NCBI GenBank assembly: GCA_964400405.1
Contig: CAYNUO010000023.1
Location: 1-40,908 of the forward strand
DNA: 40,908 nucleotides
DNA from: CANKJK01 sp964400405
GTDB lineage: Bacteria; Acidobacteriota; Vicinamibacteria; Vicinamibacterales; UBA2999
Reading direction: 5' to 3'
The position numbers and the translations under genes are program-made. The notes beneath the pieces are model-generated. The model saw nothing but the letters and a program-made list of their open reading frames with translations, had not been told where the DNA came from and ran no database searches. This document shows, one piece after another, positions 16,410 through 25,018 of this stretch (positions are counted from its first letter, which is position 1; each line of letters starts with the position of its first letter).

Positions 16410-18695
16410 TTGCTCCAGTCTCCCGACATCCGGCGTCCGTCCTTCGCGCGTCTCGCACGGGTCGTTGGCGCGCTCCTGCTGAGCCAGAGCCCCGCCTTTG
16501 CACAGCTCCCGGCGCTGTTGGACGCCCCTCCCGCGCCGCAGGCGCCGGCCACGATCGCGCGTGACGCCCAGGGCCGCGCGACGATCCGCGCCATCCGCCT
16601 CCCGGCCCCGCTGAAGGTCGACGGCCGGCTCGACGAGGAGATCTACAAGACCGTGCCGCCCGGTGATGGTTTCATCCAGCAGACGCCGAAGCCTGGTGCG
16701 CCGGCAACGGAGCAGACCAGGTTCTGGGTCTTCTTCGACGACCGGAACGTCTACGTTTCGATGCTGCTGATCGAGACGCATCCCGAACGCCGTGTGGCCA
16801 CGGAACGCCGCCGCGACAACCAGGGCATGACCAACGACGACAACGTCATGCTGGTGCTCGACACGTTCTACGACCGGCGCAACGCATTCAATTTCCAGGT
16901 CAACGGCGTTGGCGGCTTGCGCGACCAGATCATCACGGACGGCTCGGCGAACGGCGCGTGGAATACCGTCTGGGATGTGAAGGTGGCCGATGCACCAGGC
17001 GGTCAGGCCTTCGAGATGGTGATCCCGTTCAAATCGCTGCGTTACAGAAGCAGCGGCCCGCAGGTCTGGGGATTCAACGCCCGCCGGATCGTGAAGTGGA
17101 AGAACGAGATGTCCTTCATCAACCCGAATCCGGTCGCGTTCGGGGGCCCGGGCATCAACCGGCTCTTTACGGCCGCCTCGCTCGTGGGCATCGAGACGCC
17201 GTCCCGCTCGAAGAACCTCGAGGTCAAGCCGTACGGCATCACGACCCTCACGACGGACCGCACGGCCGCCCTCCCGTTCAGCAACAGGGGAAAGGCCAAC
17301 GCCGGGCTCGACTTCAAGTACGGGCTCACGCGCGGGCTCACCTCGGACGTCACCGTGAACACGGACTTCGCCCAGGTCGAAGAGGATGTCCAGCAGGTCA
17401 ATCTGACCCGCTTCAGCCTCTTCTTCCCGGAGAAGCGCGACTTCTTTCTCGAGGGCCTGGGCCAGTTCTCGTTTGCCGGCCAGGGCGGTGGCGACCGTCT
17501 GGACGGTACCTCCGACACGCCGACGCTCTTCTTCAGCCGCAGCATCGGGCTCTCCGGCGGCCAGATGGTGCCGGTCCGCATCGGTGGACGCGTCACGGGG
17601 CGCGCGCGTGGCTTCGAGATCGGCCTGCTCAACATCCAGACCAGCGAGAAGACGGACGTCGCCGCGCCATCGACCAACTTCTCCGCCGCCCGCGTCCGCC
17701 GCAACATCCTTCAGCGCAGCAACGTCGGCGTCATCGCCACGCTTCGCGATCCGTCGACAGGAAACCGCAACACCGCACTTGGCGCCGACTCCAACCTGCG
17801 CTACGGCGACTATCTCGAGACGAACCTGTACGTTGCCCGGGCGGCCACCGACGGGGTGAGGGCCGAGGACGCCCTCAGCTACCGGACCCGCGTGGCGTGG
17901 TCGCCGGACCAGTACGGGTTCTCGCTCGAACACCTGAAGGTCGGGCGCGACTTCCGTCCGGAAATGGGGTTCGTGCGCCGCACGGACTTCCGCAACACCA
18001 TCGCGAACGCGCGCCTGAGCCCCCGTCTCCGAAAGAGCAAGACGCTCCGCCAGATTTCCCTCAGCACGAATCTGGAATACATCCAGGACTCGGCCGCAAC
18101 CCAGCTGATGAATCGCGACCTGCAGCAGAACTTCTCGATCGAGTGGCACAACAGCGACAAGCTGACGCTCACGTATCTCGATCAGTTCGAGCGCCTCCCC
18201 GGCAACTTCCGCATCGCCAGCGGCGTGACGGTGCCGGCAGGCACCTATAACTACCGGTCGTTCGGCGGGTCCTTCGCGCTGGGACAGCAGCGTTTCGCCT
18301 CGGGCACGGTCTCGGCGTCGCGGGGGTCGTTCTACAACGGCACCAGGACCGCCGGCGGCTACACGGGACGCCTGAGCTTCTCGTCCCGCTTCGTCATGGA
18401 GCCGGGCATCTCGCTGAACCGGGTCGAACTGCCCTATGGCAGCTTCTCTGCGAACCTGTTCAACACACGGATCGTCGTAACGCCGACCCCGCGCATGCAG
18501 CTCGCCAGCCTGGTGCAGTTCAACCCGAGCGCAAAGACGTCCACGGCGAGCGTGCGCCTCCGCTGGGAATACACTCCGGGCAGCGAGCTGTTCGTGGTCT
18601 ATACGGACGGGCGGAATCTCGAGCCGCTGCCGAACGCTTCGGGTCTGATGAACCGGTCGTTCGCCGTCAAGGCCACGCGACTGCTCCGCTTCTAG
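16410..18695 (+). CDS. DUF5916 outer-membrane barrel with CBM9-like N-terminal domain
   Basis: A protein of about 761 residues. After a signal peptide (ends SPAFA-Q) comes a carbohydrate-binding family 9-like sandwich (about 35-230, including KVDGRLDEEIY and NFQVNGVGGLRDQ), then the DUF5916 barrel with the very typical segment TVNTDFAQVEEDVQQVNLTR followed by FFPEKRDFFLEG. The C-terminus is strand-rich and ends in aromatic RLLRF, as in outer-membrane barrels. Function is unknown; these proteins are common in Acidobacteriota, Bacteroidota and Gemmatimonadota. I prefer the TTG start at 16410, which has AAGGAA at 5-base spacing and begins directly at the signal peptide; an in-frame GTG at 16371 is the alternative but lacks a ribosome site. 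Confidence 0.92.
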   Translation: MLQSPDIRRPSFARLARVVGALLLSQSPAFAQLPALLDAPPAPQAPATIARDAQGRATIRAIRLPAPLKVDGRLDEEIYKTVPPGDGFIQQTPKPGAPATEQTRFWVFFDDRNVYVSMLLIETHPERRVATERRRDNQGMTNDDNVMLVLDTFYDRRNAFNFQVNGVGGLRDQIITDGSANGAWNTVWDVKVADAPGGQAFEMVIPFKSLRYRSSGPQVWGFNARRIVKWKNEMSFINPNPVAFGGPGINRLFTAASLVGIETPSRSKNLEVKPYGITTLTTDRTAALPFSNRGKANAGLDFKYGLTRGLTSDVTVNTDFAQVEEDVQQVNLTRFSLFFPEKRDFFLEGLGQFSFAGQGGGDRLDGTSDTPTLFFSRSIGLSGGQMVPVRIGGRVTGRARGFEIGLLNIQTSEKTDVAAPSTNFSAARVRRNILQRSNVGVIATLRDPSTGNRNTALGADSNLRYGDYLETNLYVARAATDGVRAEDALSYRTRVAWSPDQYGFSLEHLKVGRDFRPEMGFVRRTDFRNTIANARLSPRLRKSKTLRQISLSTNLEYIQDSAATQLMNRDLQQNFSIEWHNSDKLTLTYLDQFERLPGNFRIASGVTVPAGTYNYRSFGGSFALGQQRFASGTVSASRGSFYNGTRTAGGYTGRLSFSSRFVMEPGISLNRVELPYGSFSANLFNTRIVVTPTPRMQLASLVQFNPSAKTSTASVRLRWEYTPGSELFVVYTDGRNLEPLPNASGLMNRSFAVKATRLLRF

Positions 18696-18738
18696 ACGGG
18701 CGGGAAGGTCGCGGAGGCCGGGCGGCCGCCGCGCGGGC

Positions 18739-19431
18739 TCAGCGCTGGCGCCGCCGCAGCTTGCGGCTGATGTCGGGCCAGAACTCCTGCAACTCGTTGG
18801 CGAGCGCGTCCCAGAGAAGCTGGAAGCCGAAGCGCGTCACCGTATCCGACACCCCGCGCCGATCGCGGGGGTAGTACAGGTTCGACACGGCGGCGGCTCC
18901 GCTCGTGCCGAGCAGTTCGGCCGCGTTGATCCGGTGCTTCCCCGAATCTCCATAGCCCACGAAGACGCGACTGGCCGCATAGGCCGCCCGCGTGCCTGCG
19001 GACCCGCGGGCCCGCCGGTAATAGCGCGGATCCTGTCCGAAGGCGGCCGGCAAGGCGCCCGACGTCAACAGGTTGCCGGTCACGTTGTCCGCGAATGACG
19101 CCGCGTACTGCTTGCCGTAGCCGCCGAGACCGGGGCCGTAGGAGCGATTGGCGGCCGCCATCACGCCCACCAGCGGATACATGGACGGATCGAAGCTGGT
19201 GCGGATGGCCAGGGCAAACTTGGCGCCGGGCGGAAGAGGATTCGTCCCGGGCGTGCCGTTGGTGGTCAGGAAGCTCGGCAGCACGCCGAGGGCCCGCTCG
19301 ACGGGCGCACCCGCATCGGGAGCCGGCTGCTCCGCGGGCGGCGGTGACGCTGGTGTTTGGGCCAGAGCCGACCCGGGCGCAAGAAGGACGATCGTGAGGA
19401 GGACGCGGCCGCCACGCGGACGAAAGGCCAT
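18739..19431 (-). CDS. Secreted protein of an Acidobacteriota-type unknown family
   Basis: A 230-residue protein with a signal peptide ending ALAQ (residue 25), a proline/alanine-rich linker (to about 45), and a conserved-looking domain: GYGKQYAASFADN, QDPRYYRRARGS, SNLYYPRDRRG and EFWPDISRKL at the C-terminus. Motifs of this type (GYGKRY, DPRYF, EFWPDI) occur in a family of unnamed proteins frequent in Acidobacteriota. No catalytic motif is visible. It converges with the DUF5916 gene (43-base gap holding a short GC palindrome at 18721-18730) and lies 30 bases after the small membrane protein upstream. Confidence 0.85.
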   Translation of the reverse strand: MAFRPRGGRVLLTIVLLAPGSALAQTPASPPPAEQPAPDAGAPVERALGVLPSFLTTNGTPGTNPLPPGAKFALAIRTSFDPSMYPLVGVMAAANRSYGPGLGGYGKQYAASFADNVTGNLLTSGALPAAFGQDPRYYRRARGSAGTRAAYAASRVFVGYGDSGKHRINAAELLGTSGAAAVSNLYYPRDRRGVSDTVTRFGFQLLWDALANELQEFWPDISRKLRRRQR

Positions 19432-19461
19432 CGCTTCGAGGAATACGGAATGGGCCCAGGC

Positions 19462-19728
19462 CTACGAACGGCGCCGGTGGACTTCCCGCAACTCGGGTGA
19501 TTCGAGCTGATCGATGGGCCCGCGGGGCGTATCCGGCTTCAGGAACGGCCGGAACTCACCGACCGCTTCGTCGAGGTTCCGGACGATGAGGGTCCGGCCA
19601 CCTGAGCGGCGGAGCTTGGGGAAGCCCAGCAGCACCGAGAAGCCGGCGAGCAGGACGATGATGAAGACCGTACTGGCGGCGATCCCGAAGAGGGTGCCGC
19701 CGACCAACGCCGGCAGAGCCGGGGTCAC
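19462..19728 (-). CDS. Small single-pass membrane protein, unknown
   Basis: An 88-residue ORF starting at GTG, whose start overlaps the stop of the probable rpoZ gene (GTGA, 19725-19728). Residues 4-35 form one strongly hydrophobic helix (GTLFGIAASTVFIIVLLAG), followed by a short charged cytoplasmic-type tail. No family was recognised. The overlap start and good membrane helix argue that it is real; the longer ORF extending to 20031 is the shadow of the gene upstream. Confidence 0.6.
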   Translation of the reverse strand: MTPALPALVGGTLFGIAASTVFIIVLLAGFSVLLGFPKLRRSGGRTLIVRNLDEAVGEFRPFLKPDTPRGPIDQLESPELREVHRRRS

Positions 19729-20012
19729 TCGGATTCGGGCTGCCGGGTCTTGGGCGGGTCGGGGATCTCGTAGTGCACGAGCCGGCGGCGCACTTCCTCC
19801 ATCGCCGTCCGCTCTGCCTTGTGGAACTCCTTGACCGGAACGTTCGGATCGTCGCTCGTCAGGCGCGAGAGCGCGCCGCGGCGCAGCTGCTTCGCCCGCA
19901 TGGCGGCCACGTCCACGAACAGAAAGCGGCTGGTGATCGGCGGTGCCGGAACGGCCGGGATGAGCGGCACGTGCACGGGCTGTTCGGGGGTCGTCTGAAC
20001 GTCGTCTTCCAT
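19725..20012 (-). CDS. rpoZ: Probable RNA polymerase omega subunit
   Basis: A 95-residue protein. The middle, SRFLFVDVAAMRAKQLRRGA, matches the omega core pattern (RF..V..AA.RA.QL..GA), and after a short variable loop comes K-AERTAMEEVRRRLVHYEIP, corresponding to the second conserved helix (K...A.EE...G...Y). The usual glycine of EV..GL is arginine here. Omega helps assemble and stabilise beta prime and affects ppGpp response. It is normally found next to gmk; here it follows hsp20. The assignment is by motif and moderately sure; the alternative is a small unknown protein. Confidence 0.6.
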   Translation of the reverse strand: MEDDVQTTPEQPVHVPLIPAVPAPPITSRFLFVDVAAMRAKQLRRGALSRLTSDDPNVPVKEFHKAERTAMEEVRRRLVHYEIPDPPKTRQPESE

Positions 20013-20030
20013 AACCCTGACAGGTTAGCA

Positions 20031-20067
20031 CGGGCCGGCCCGCCCTGGGGGTGGGAAGGCCGGCCCG
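20031..20067 (-). terminator. Strong stem-loop after hsp20
   Basis: 20031-20040 (CGGGCCGGCC) and 20058-20067 form a perfect 10-bp stem with a 17-base loop, starting 9 bases after the hsp20 stop on the minus strand. There is no T-run, so it may be a factor-assisted terminator or mRNA-stabilising hairpin before the probable rpoZ gene. Confidence 0.45.
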
Positions 20068-20076
20068 ATTCGGGTG

Positions 20077-20517
20077 TTACGCCGCGGACACCTGGACCGA
20101 GATGTTCCGGGGCCGGGCCTCCTCGCGGAACGGCAGGGTCACGGTCAGCACGCCGTTCTTGTAGTCGGCGGCCACCTTCCCGGCGTCGACGGTCGACGGA
20201 AGGGTGAACGAGCGGGTGAACGTACCGTAGGCGCGTTCGACCCGACGGTACTGCTCCTCCTTCACGTCGGACGGCGGCTTGCGGGTGCCCTTGAGCGTCA
20301 GGGTGTTGTGCTCGACCGTCACCTCGATGTCCTCGCGGGCCACCTCGGGGAGGTCCACCTTGAGGACGACATCCTTCTGGGCCGTCTCGTAGATGTCGAC
20401 GGCCGGCACCCAGTTGCCCTGGGCGGTCACGTCGTCCACGCGGCGGAGGTAGGCGTCGCCGAACAGGCGGTTCAGGGTTGCGAACTCACGGAACGGGTCG
20501 AATCGGGTCAGGGACAT
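20077..20517 (-). CDS. hsp20: Hsp20/alpha-crystallin small heat shock protein
   Basis: A 146-residue small heat shock protein that binds unfolding proteins and hands them to DnaK. The N-terminus has the bacterial class A opening (MSLTRFDPFREFATLNRLF), the alpha-crystallin domain spans about 38-135 (VPAVDIYET, VDLPEVAREDIEV, YGTFTRSFTLP), and the signature A-x-x-x-N-G-V-L is present as ADYKNGVLTVTLP. The start at 20517 is set by AAGGAG 9 bases upstream; an in-frame ATG 18 bases earlier is less likely. It follows dnaK by 66 bases on the same strand, so both may be co-expressed. Confidence 0.95.
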   Translation of the reverse strand: MSLTRFDPFREFATLNRLFGDAYLRRVDDVTAQGNWVPAVDIYETAQKDVVLKVDLPEVAREDIEVTVEHNTLTLKGTRKPPSDVKEEQYRRVERAYGTFTRSFTLPSTVDAGKVAADYKNGVLTVTLPFREEARPRNISVQVSAA

Positions 20518-20583
20518 CTCTGTTCTCTCCTTCAATGCACGTCTTTCACTGCGCGTTGATGATGCGGGCGTGGTGTGCGGACG

Positions 20584-22455
20584 CTAGGCGTCCACCACCT
20601 CGCCCTCCTTCACGTCGCCGTCGGGAGCACCCGCCCCTGCGGCGGCCTGGTCGTTCTGCGTCTGCTTGTAGAGCTGCTCGGCGAGGCCGTGGGCCTGCTT
20701 CTGCAACTCGGCGATCGCGGCGGTCAGCGCGGCGAGGTCGTCCTGTGCCGCCTTTTCGCGCACGGCCTTCACGCTCGCCTCCACCTTCTCGACGTCGCCC
20801 GCAGGCAGCCGGTCGCGCTGCTCGTTCAGCGTCTTCTCCGTCGAGTAGGCCAGCGACTCGGCCTGGTTCCGCGCGTCGACGAGTTCCCGCCGGGCCTTGT
20901 CCTCAGACGCGTGCGCCTCGGCGTCCTTCACCATCCGGTCGACGTCCTCCTTCGACAGGCCGGACGAGCCGCTGATCGTGATCTTCTGTTCGCGGCCGGT
21001 GGCCGAGTCCTTCGCCGTGACGCTGACGATGCCGTTGGCGTCGATGTCGAAGCTCACCTCCACCTGCGGCACGCCGCGCGGAGCTGGCGGCAGCCCTTCG
21101 AGGTGGAAGCGACCAAGCGTGCGGTTGTCCTTGGCCAGCTGCCGTTCCCCCTGCAGCACGTGCACTTCGACGCTCGTCTGGTTGTCCGCGGCGGTCGAGA
21201 ACACTTCGCTCTTCCGCGTCGGGATCGTCGTGTTGCGGGTGATGAGCGTCGTCATCACGCCGCCGAGCGTCTCGATCCCGAGCGAGAGGGGCGTCACATC
21301 CAGCAGGAGCACGTCCTTCACGTCGCCCTTCAGCACGCCACCCTGGATGGCCGCACCGACCGCGACGACCTCGTCCGGGTTGACGCCCTTGTGCGGGTCC
21401 TTGCCGAAGTACTCCTTCACGAGCTGCTGAATCTTCGGCACGCGCGTGGAGCCGCCGACGAGGACGACTTCGTGGATGTCCGACGGCTTCATGCCGGCGT
21501 CGGCCAGCGCCTGGCGCACGGGCGCCATCGAGCGCTGCAGCAGGTCGTCGACGAGCTGTTCGAACTTCGCGCGCGTCAGCTTGGCCTGCAGGTGCTTCGG
21601 GCCGTTCTGGTCGGCCGTGATGAACGGCAGGCTGATGTCGGTTTCGAGCACGGTCGACAGCTCGATCTTGGCCTTCTCCGCGGCCTCCTTCAGACGCTGC
21701 AGCGCCATGCGGTCCTTGCCGAGGTCGATGCCCTCGGACTTGCGGAACTCGCCCACGAGCCAGTCGATCACGCGCTCGTCAAGGTCGTCGCCGCCGAGGT
21801 GCGTGTCGCCGTTGGTCGCCTTCACTTCGACGACGCCGCCACCGACCTCGAGCACGGAGACATCGAACGTGCCGCCGCCGAAGTCATAGACGACGATCGT
21901 CTCGTCGCTCTTCTTGTCGAGGCCGTAGGCCAGCGCGGCCGCCGTCGGCTCGTTGATGATGCGGAGCACGTTCAGCCCCGCGATCGCGCCGGCGTCCTTG
22001 GTCGCCTGACGCTGGGCGTCGTTGAAGTAGGCCGGCACCGTGATCACGGCGTCGGTCACCTTCTCGCCGAGGTAGTCCTCCGCGGCGGTCTTCAGCTTCT
22101 GCAGGACGAGGGCGGAGATCTCCGGCGGCGAGTACTTCTTGCCGCGGACGTCCACCCAGGCGTCGCCGTTGTCGCTCTTCACGACCTTGTACGGGACGCG
22201 TGCAATCTCGCCCGCGACCTCCGCGTGCTTGCGGCCCATGAACCGCTTGATCGAGAACAGCGTGTTCTCCGGGTTCGTCACGGCCTGGCGCTTGGCAACC
22301 TGCCCGACCAGCCGCTCACCGTCCTTCGTGAAGGCGGCCACCGACGGCGTCGTGCGCGCGCCCTCCTGGTTGACGATCACGGCCGGCTCGCCCGCTTCCA
22401 TCACGGCCACCACCGAGTTGGTCGTCCCCAGGTCGATTCCAATCACTCTGCTCAT
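20584..22455 (-). CDS. dnaK: Chaperone DnaK (Hsp70)
   Basis: A 623-residue Hsp70. ATPase domain (1-about 380) has IGIDLGTTNSVVAVME, the phosphate-2 motif VYDFGGGTFDVSVL and the adenosine motif VVLVGGSTRVPK; the linker is VKDVLLLDVTPLSLGIET; the substrate-binding domain and helical lid follow, ending in an acidic-type tail DGDVKEGEVVDA. The start at MSRVIGIDLG is clear. grpE and dnaJ are not adjacent. The upstream region is a distinct A+T-rich promoter segment with a good sigma-70-like promoter; no CIRCE or HAIR operator was recognised. Confidence 0.98.
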   Translation of the reverse strand: MSRVIGIDLGTTNSVVAVMEAGEPAVIVNQEGARTTPSVAAFTKDGERLVGQVAKRQAVTNPENTLFSIKRFMGRKHAEVAGEIARVPYKVVKSDNGDAWVDVRGKKYSPPEISALVLQKLKTAAEDYLGEKVTDAVITVPAYFNDAQRQATKDAGAIAGLNVLRIINEPTAAALAYGLDKKSDETIVVYDFGGGTFDVSVLEVGGGVVEVKATNGDTHLGGDDLDERVIDWLVGEFRKSEGIDLGKDRMALQRLKEAAEKAKIELSTVLETDISLPFITADQNGPKHLQAKLTRAKFEQLVDDLLQRSMAPVRQALADAGMKPSDIHEVVLVGGSTRVPKIQQLVKEYFGKDPHKGVNPDEVVAVGAAIQGGVLKGDVKDVLLLDVTPLSLGIETLGGVMTTLITRNTTIPTRKSEVFSTAADNQTSVEVHVLQGERQLAKDNRTLGRFHLEGLPPAPRGVPQVEVSFDIDANGIVSVTAKDSATGREQKITISGSSGLSKEDVDRMVKDAEAHASEDKARRELVDARNQAESLAYSTEKTLNEQRDRLPAGDVEKVEASVKAVREKAAQDDLAALTAAIAELQKQAHGLAEQLYKQTQNDQAAAGAGAPDGDVKEGEVVDA

Positions 22456-22524
22456 GTGCGTCTGCTCCGGCCCGGCGTTCGGGCGCTCCGGCCTGCGAGG
22501 TGGTCCCCCGCGCCAACGAAATTC

Positions 22525-22553
22525 ATCGTAAGCCAATAGTGATGTCTAGTCAA
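22525..22553 (-). promoter_or_regulatory. dnaK promoter (-35 TTGACT, 17-bp spacer, -10 TACGAT)
   Basis: On the minus strand TTGACT (22548-22553) and TACGAT (22525-22530) are separated by exactly 17 bases, giving a start near 22518 and a leader of about 62 bases to dnaK. This is the best canonical promoter in the window. Confidence 0.65.
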
Positions 22554-22590
22554 TAATATTTTCTTAGTATTCAACACTCATATATTGATC
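22541..22590. promoter_or_regulatory. A+T-rich island between dnaK and ymdB with an imperfect operator-like palindrome
   Basis: This short stretch is overwhelmingly A/T within a G+C-rich genome. It contains the 13-base imperfect palindrome AGTATTCAACACT at 22566-22578, directly upstream of the dnaK -35, and an outer inverted pair TCAATA/TATTGA (22550-22555, 22583-22588). TATATT at 22581-22586 could be a -10 for ymdB on the plus strand, but its -35 is poor. The remaining bases up to 22680 hold no gene or recognised riboswitch. Confidence 0.45.
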
Positions 22591-22680
22591 AGGCTCGACG
22601 ATGGATGGGCTGTCTGGCCACGGCCTCGGGCTAAACCCAACAGCTGACTGGATTTCTGACGGTCTCGGGCGTGTGAGAAC

Positions 22681-23505
22681 ATGGCCGGGCACATGCGGAT
22701 CCTCTTCATCGGCGACATCGTGGGCCGCGCGGGCCGGGACCTGGTCAAGAAGGGCCTGAAGGGCCTGGTCGCCGAGCACGACGTGGATCTCGTCATCGCC
22801 AACGCCGAGAACTCCGCGGCCGGCTTCGGCATCACGCGGGAGATCGGCGACGAGCTGCTCAAGGCCGGGGTCGACGTGATGACGTCCGGCAATCACATCT
22901 GGGACAAGAAGGAGGCGCTCGACTACATCGCCTCCGAGCCGAACCTGCTGCGCCCGGGCAACTACCCTGCCGGCTCACCCGGCCGCGGCGCCACCGTCGC
23001 GCGCACCCGGATGGGGACCGCCGTGGGCATCATCAATCTGATGGGCCGGGTCCACATGCCGCCGCTCGACGACCCCTTCGCGCTCGCGCTGAAGGAGGTC
23101 GAAGCGATCCGGTCGCGCGCGAAGGTGATCTTCGTGGACTTCCACGCCGAGGCCACGAGCGAGAAGATGGCGATGGGCTGGCACCTCGACGGCCGCGTGA
23201 CGGCCGTGGCGGGCACACACACGCACGTGCAGACCGCCGATGAACGCCTGCTCCCGAAAGGCACGGCGTACATCACCGACGCGGGCATGACCGGCGCACA
23301 CGATGCGATCATCGGGATGGACACTGCGGGCTCGCTCGCCCGCTTCCTGACCGGCATGCCCTCGCGCTTCGAGCCGGCCACGGCCAATCCGCGCCTCAAT
23401 GGCGCGCTCATCGACGCCGACGATCAGACCGGCCTCGCGCGCTCGATCGTGCGCGTCAGCCAGTCGTTGGCCGAGCTCACCGAACTCAGCGCACGGCACG
23501 CATGA
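22681..23505 (+). CDS. ymdB: TIGR00282-type metallophosphoesterase (YmdB-like)
   Basis: A 274-residue calcineurin-like phosphoesterase. In Bacillus and Deinococcus relatives (YmdB, DR1281) the enzyme has cyclic-nucleotide phosphodiesterase activity. Metal-site motifs are all present: FIGDIVGRAGRD, NAENSAAGFGIT, SGNHIWDKKE, DFHAEATSEK and AGTHTHVQTADE. Length is standard. The first ATG (22681) adds four residues before MRILFIGDIVG; the second ATG at 22693 is equally plausible. Its stop overlaps the xseA ATG (ATGA), so it heads the exonuclease VII/isoprenoid operon. Confidence 0.93.
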   Translation: MAGHMRILFIGDIVGRAGRDLVKKGLKGLVAEHDVDLVIANAENSAAGFGITREIGDELLKAGVDVMTSGNHIWDKKEALDYIASEPNLLRPGNYPAGSPGRGATVARTRMGTAVGIINLMGRVHMPPLDDPFALALKEVEAIRSRAKVIFVDFHAEATSEKMAMGWHLDGRVTAVAGTHTHVQTADERLLPKGTAYITDAGMTGAHDAIIGMDTAGSLARFLTGMPSRFEPATANPRLNGALIDADDQTGLARSIVRVSQSLAELTELSARHA

Positions 23506-25010
23506 ACCTGTTCGACCTGCTCGACGACGCCGACGAGCCCGCGAAGGCAAAAGCGCCTGCGGTTCCGGCGCAGCCACCGCGCCGCACCGCTGAGGCCGCG
23601 CCGACCCCTTCCCCTCGAACCACTCCACGAGCAGACGATGACGAGGCGCCTGCGCCGCAGATGGCGCGGAAGATCCACACCGTCTCCCAGCTGACCGCGC
23701 GCATCCGCACGCTGCTTGAGAGCACGTTCGTCGAGGTCTGGGTCGAGGGCGAGCTGTCGAACGCCCGCGTGTGGAACACCGGCCACCTCTACTTCACGCT
23801 GAAGGACGCCCAGGCGCAGATCAAGGGCGTGATGTTCCGCACCGCGCTGCAGCGGCTCCGCTTCAAGCCGCAGGACGGCCTGCGCGTGGTGGCGCGCGCG
23901 CGCGTCAGCGTGTACGACCCGAAGGGCGAGTACCAGATCGTCTGCGAGCATCTCGAGCCCGAAGGCCTGGGCGCGCTGCAGCTCGCGTTCGAGCAGCTGA
24001 AGGAACGCCTCGGCCGCGAGGGCCTCTTCGACGCCGAGCGCAAGCGTCCGCTGCCGGCGTTGCCCCGGAAGATCGGGATCGTCACGTCGCTCGACGGCGC
24101 GGCCGTGCGCGACATCGTGCGCGTGCTCCGCCGCCGCTACCCGAATGCGCACCTGGTGATCCGGCCCACACGCGTGCAGGGCGACGGCGCCGCGCTGGAT
24201 GTCGCCCGGGCCGTGATCGCCATCGGCAAGGTGCCCGGCATCGACGCGGTGATCATCGCGCGTGGAGGCGGATCCATCGAGGACCTGTGGGCCTTCAACG
24301 AGGAGGTCGTGGCGCGGGCCATCGCCGGCTGCCCCGTCCCCACGATCTCGGGCGTCGGGCACGAGACGGACGTGACGATCGCGGACTTCGTCGCCGACGT
24401 GCGCGCCTCGACGCCGTCCGCCGCTGCCGAGCTCGTCGTGGCCCGGAAGGACGACTTCACCGGCCGCATCGATCGCCTCGGCGAACGGCTGTCCGCCGCG
24501 ATCTCGCACAAGGTGCGCCGGCTCGAGGCCCGCGTCCATCAGCTGACAGCCCGACCCGGCTTCGCGGCATTCCCGGGCCGGGTGGCCCTGCGGGGCCGGC
24601 TCATCGCCGACCTCACGCACGGCCTCTCGGCCGCATCCCGTACGCTCGTCGCGAGGCGCCGGCGCCGCGTCGAGACCCTCTCGCGCGAGCTCGACACCTA
24701 CGACCTGCGCCACCGGCTGGCGTCGGTCCGTGCGCGGCTGGTAGCCTCCGACGGCGGCCTGCGCGTAGCGGTCGATCGGCAGCGGCAGCGCGCGGGTGTG
24801 CGGCTGGCGACGAACACCGCGCGGCTGGAGTCATTGAGCCCGCTGGGCGTGCTGGCGCGCGGCTACGCGGTGTGCTGGAATGCGGACCGGACGGCGATCA
24901 TCCACGACGCCGCCCGCCTGACCATCGGCGAGACCGTGCGCGTGACACTGGCCAGCGGTGAAGCGCGGTGCACGGTCGCCGAGACCGCGCCCGGCCGGAA
25001 CGGCGCGTGA
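23502..25010 (+). CDS. xseA: Exodeoxyribonuclease VII large subunit
   Basis: A 502-residue catalytic subunit of exonuclease VII, which degrades single-stranded DNA to short oligonucleotides. An N-terminal extension of about 55 residues rich in Pro, Ala and Glu/Asp is followed by the OB-fold (HTVSQLTARIRTLLE, VWVEGELSNAR, GHLYFTLKD), the catalytic core (VTSLDGAAVRDI, ARGGGSIEDLWAFNEE, SGVGHETDVTIADFVAD) and the long coiled coil and C-terminal strands (LSPLGVLARGYAV). It overlaps ymdB by 4 bases; xseB follows 8 bases after its stop. The extension is likely disordered and is longer than in the E. coli protein. Confidence 0.96.
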   Translation: MNLFDLLDDADEPAKAKAPAVPAQPPRRTAEAAPTPSPRTTPRADDDEAPAPQMARKIHTVSQLTARIRTLLESTFVEVWVEGELSNARVWNTGHLYFTLKDAQAQIKGVMFRTALQRLRFKPQDGLRVVARARVSVYDPKGEYQIVCEHLEPEGLGALQLAFEQLKERLGREGLFDAERKRPLPALPRKIGIVTSLDGAAVRDIVRVLRRRYPNAHLVIRPTRVQGDGAALDVARAVIAIGKVPGIDAVIIARGGGSIEDLWAFNEEVVARAIAGCPVPTISGVGHETDVTIADFVADVRASTPSAAAELVVARKDDFTGRIDRLGERLSAAISHKVRRLEARVHQLTARPGFAAFPGRVALRGRLIADLTHGLSAASRTLVARRRRRVETLSRELDTYDLRHRLASVRARLVASDGGLRVAVDRQRQRAGVRLATNTARLESLSPLGVLARGYAVCWNADRTAIIHDAARLTIGETVRVTLASGEARCTVAETAPGRNGA

Positions 25011-25018
25011 GGACAGAC

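Noticed and set aside
16227..18149. 640-residue antisense frame over the DUF5916 gene
   Set aside because: No domain, no start signal, fully overlapped by a well-supported gene.
20575..22539. 654-residue antisense frame over dnaK
   Set aside because: Shadow of dnaK; His/Arg/Val-rich composition and no recognisable motif.
22541..22600. CIRCE or HspR (HAIR) operator before dnaK
   Set aside because: GAGTGTTGAATACTAAG recalls half of CIRCE, but the second arm and the 9-base spacing are absent; no CTTGAGT/ACTCAAG pair is present.
22591..22680. Possible riboswitch in the ymdB leader
   Set aside because: Only short, unconvincing pairings and no known aptamer consensus were seen.
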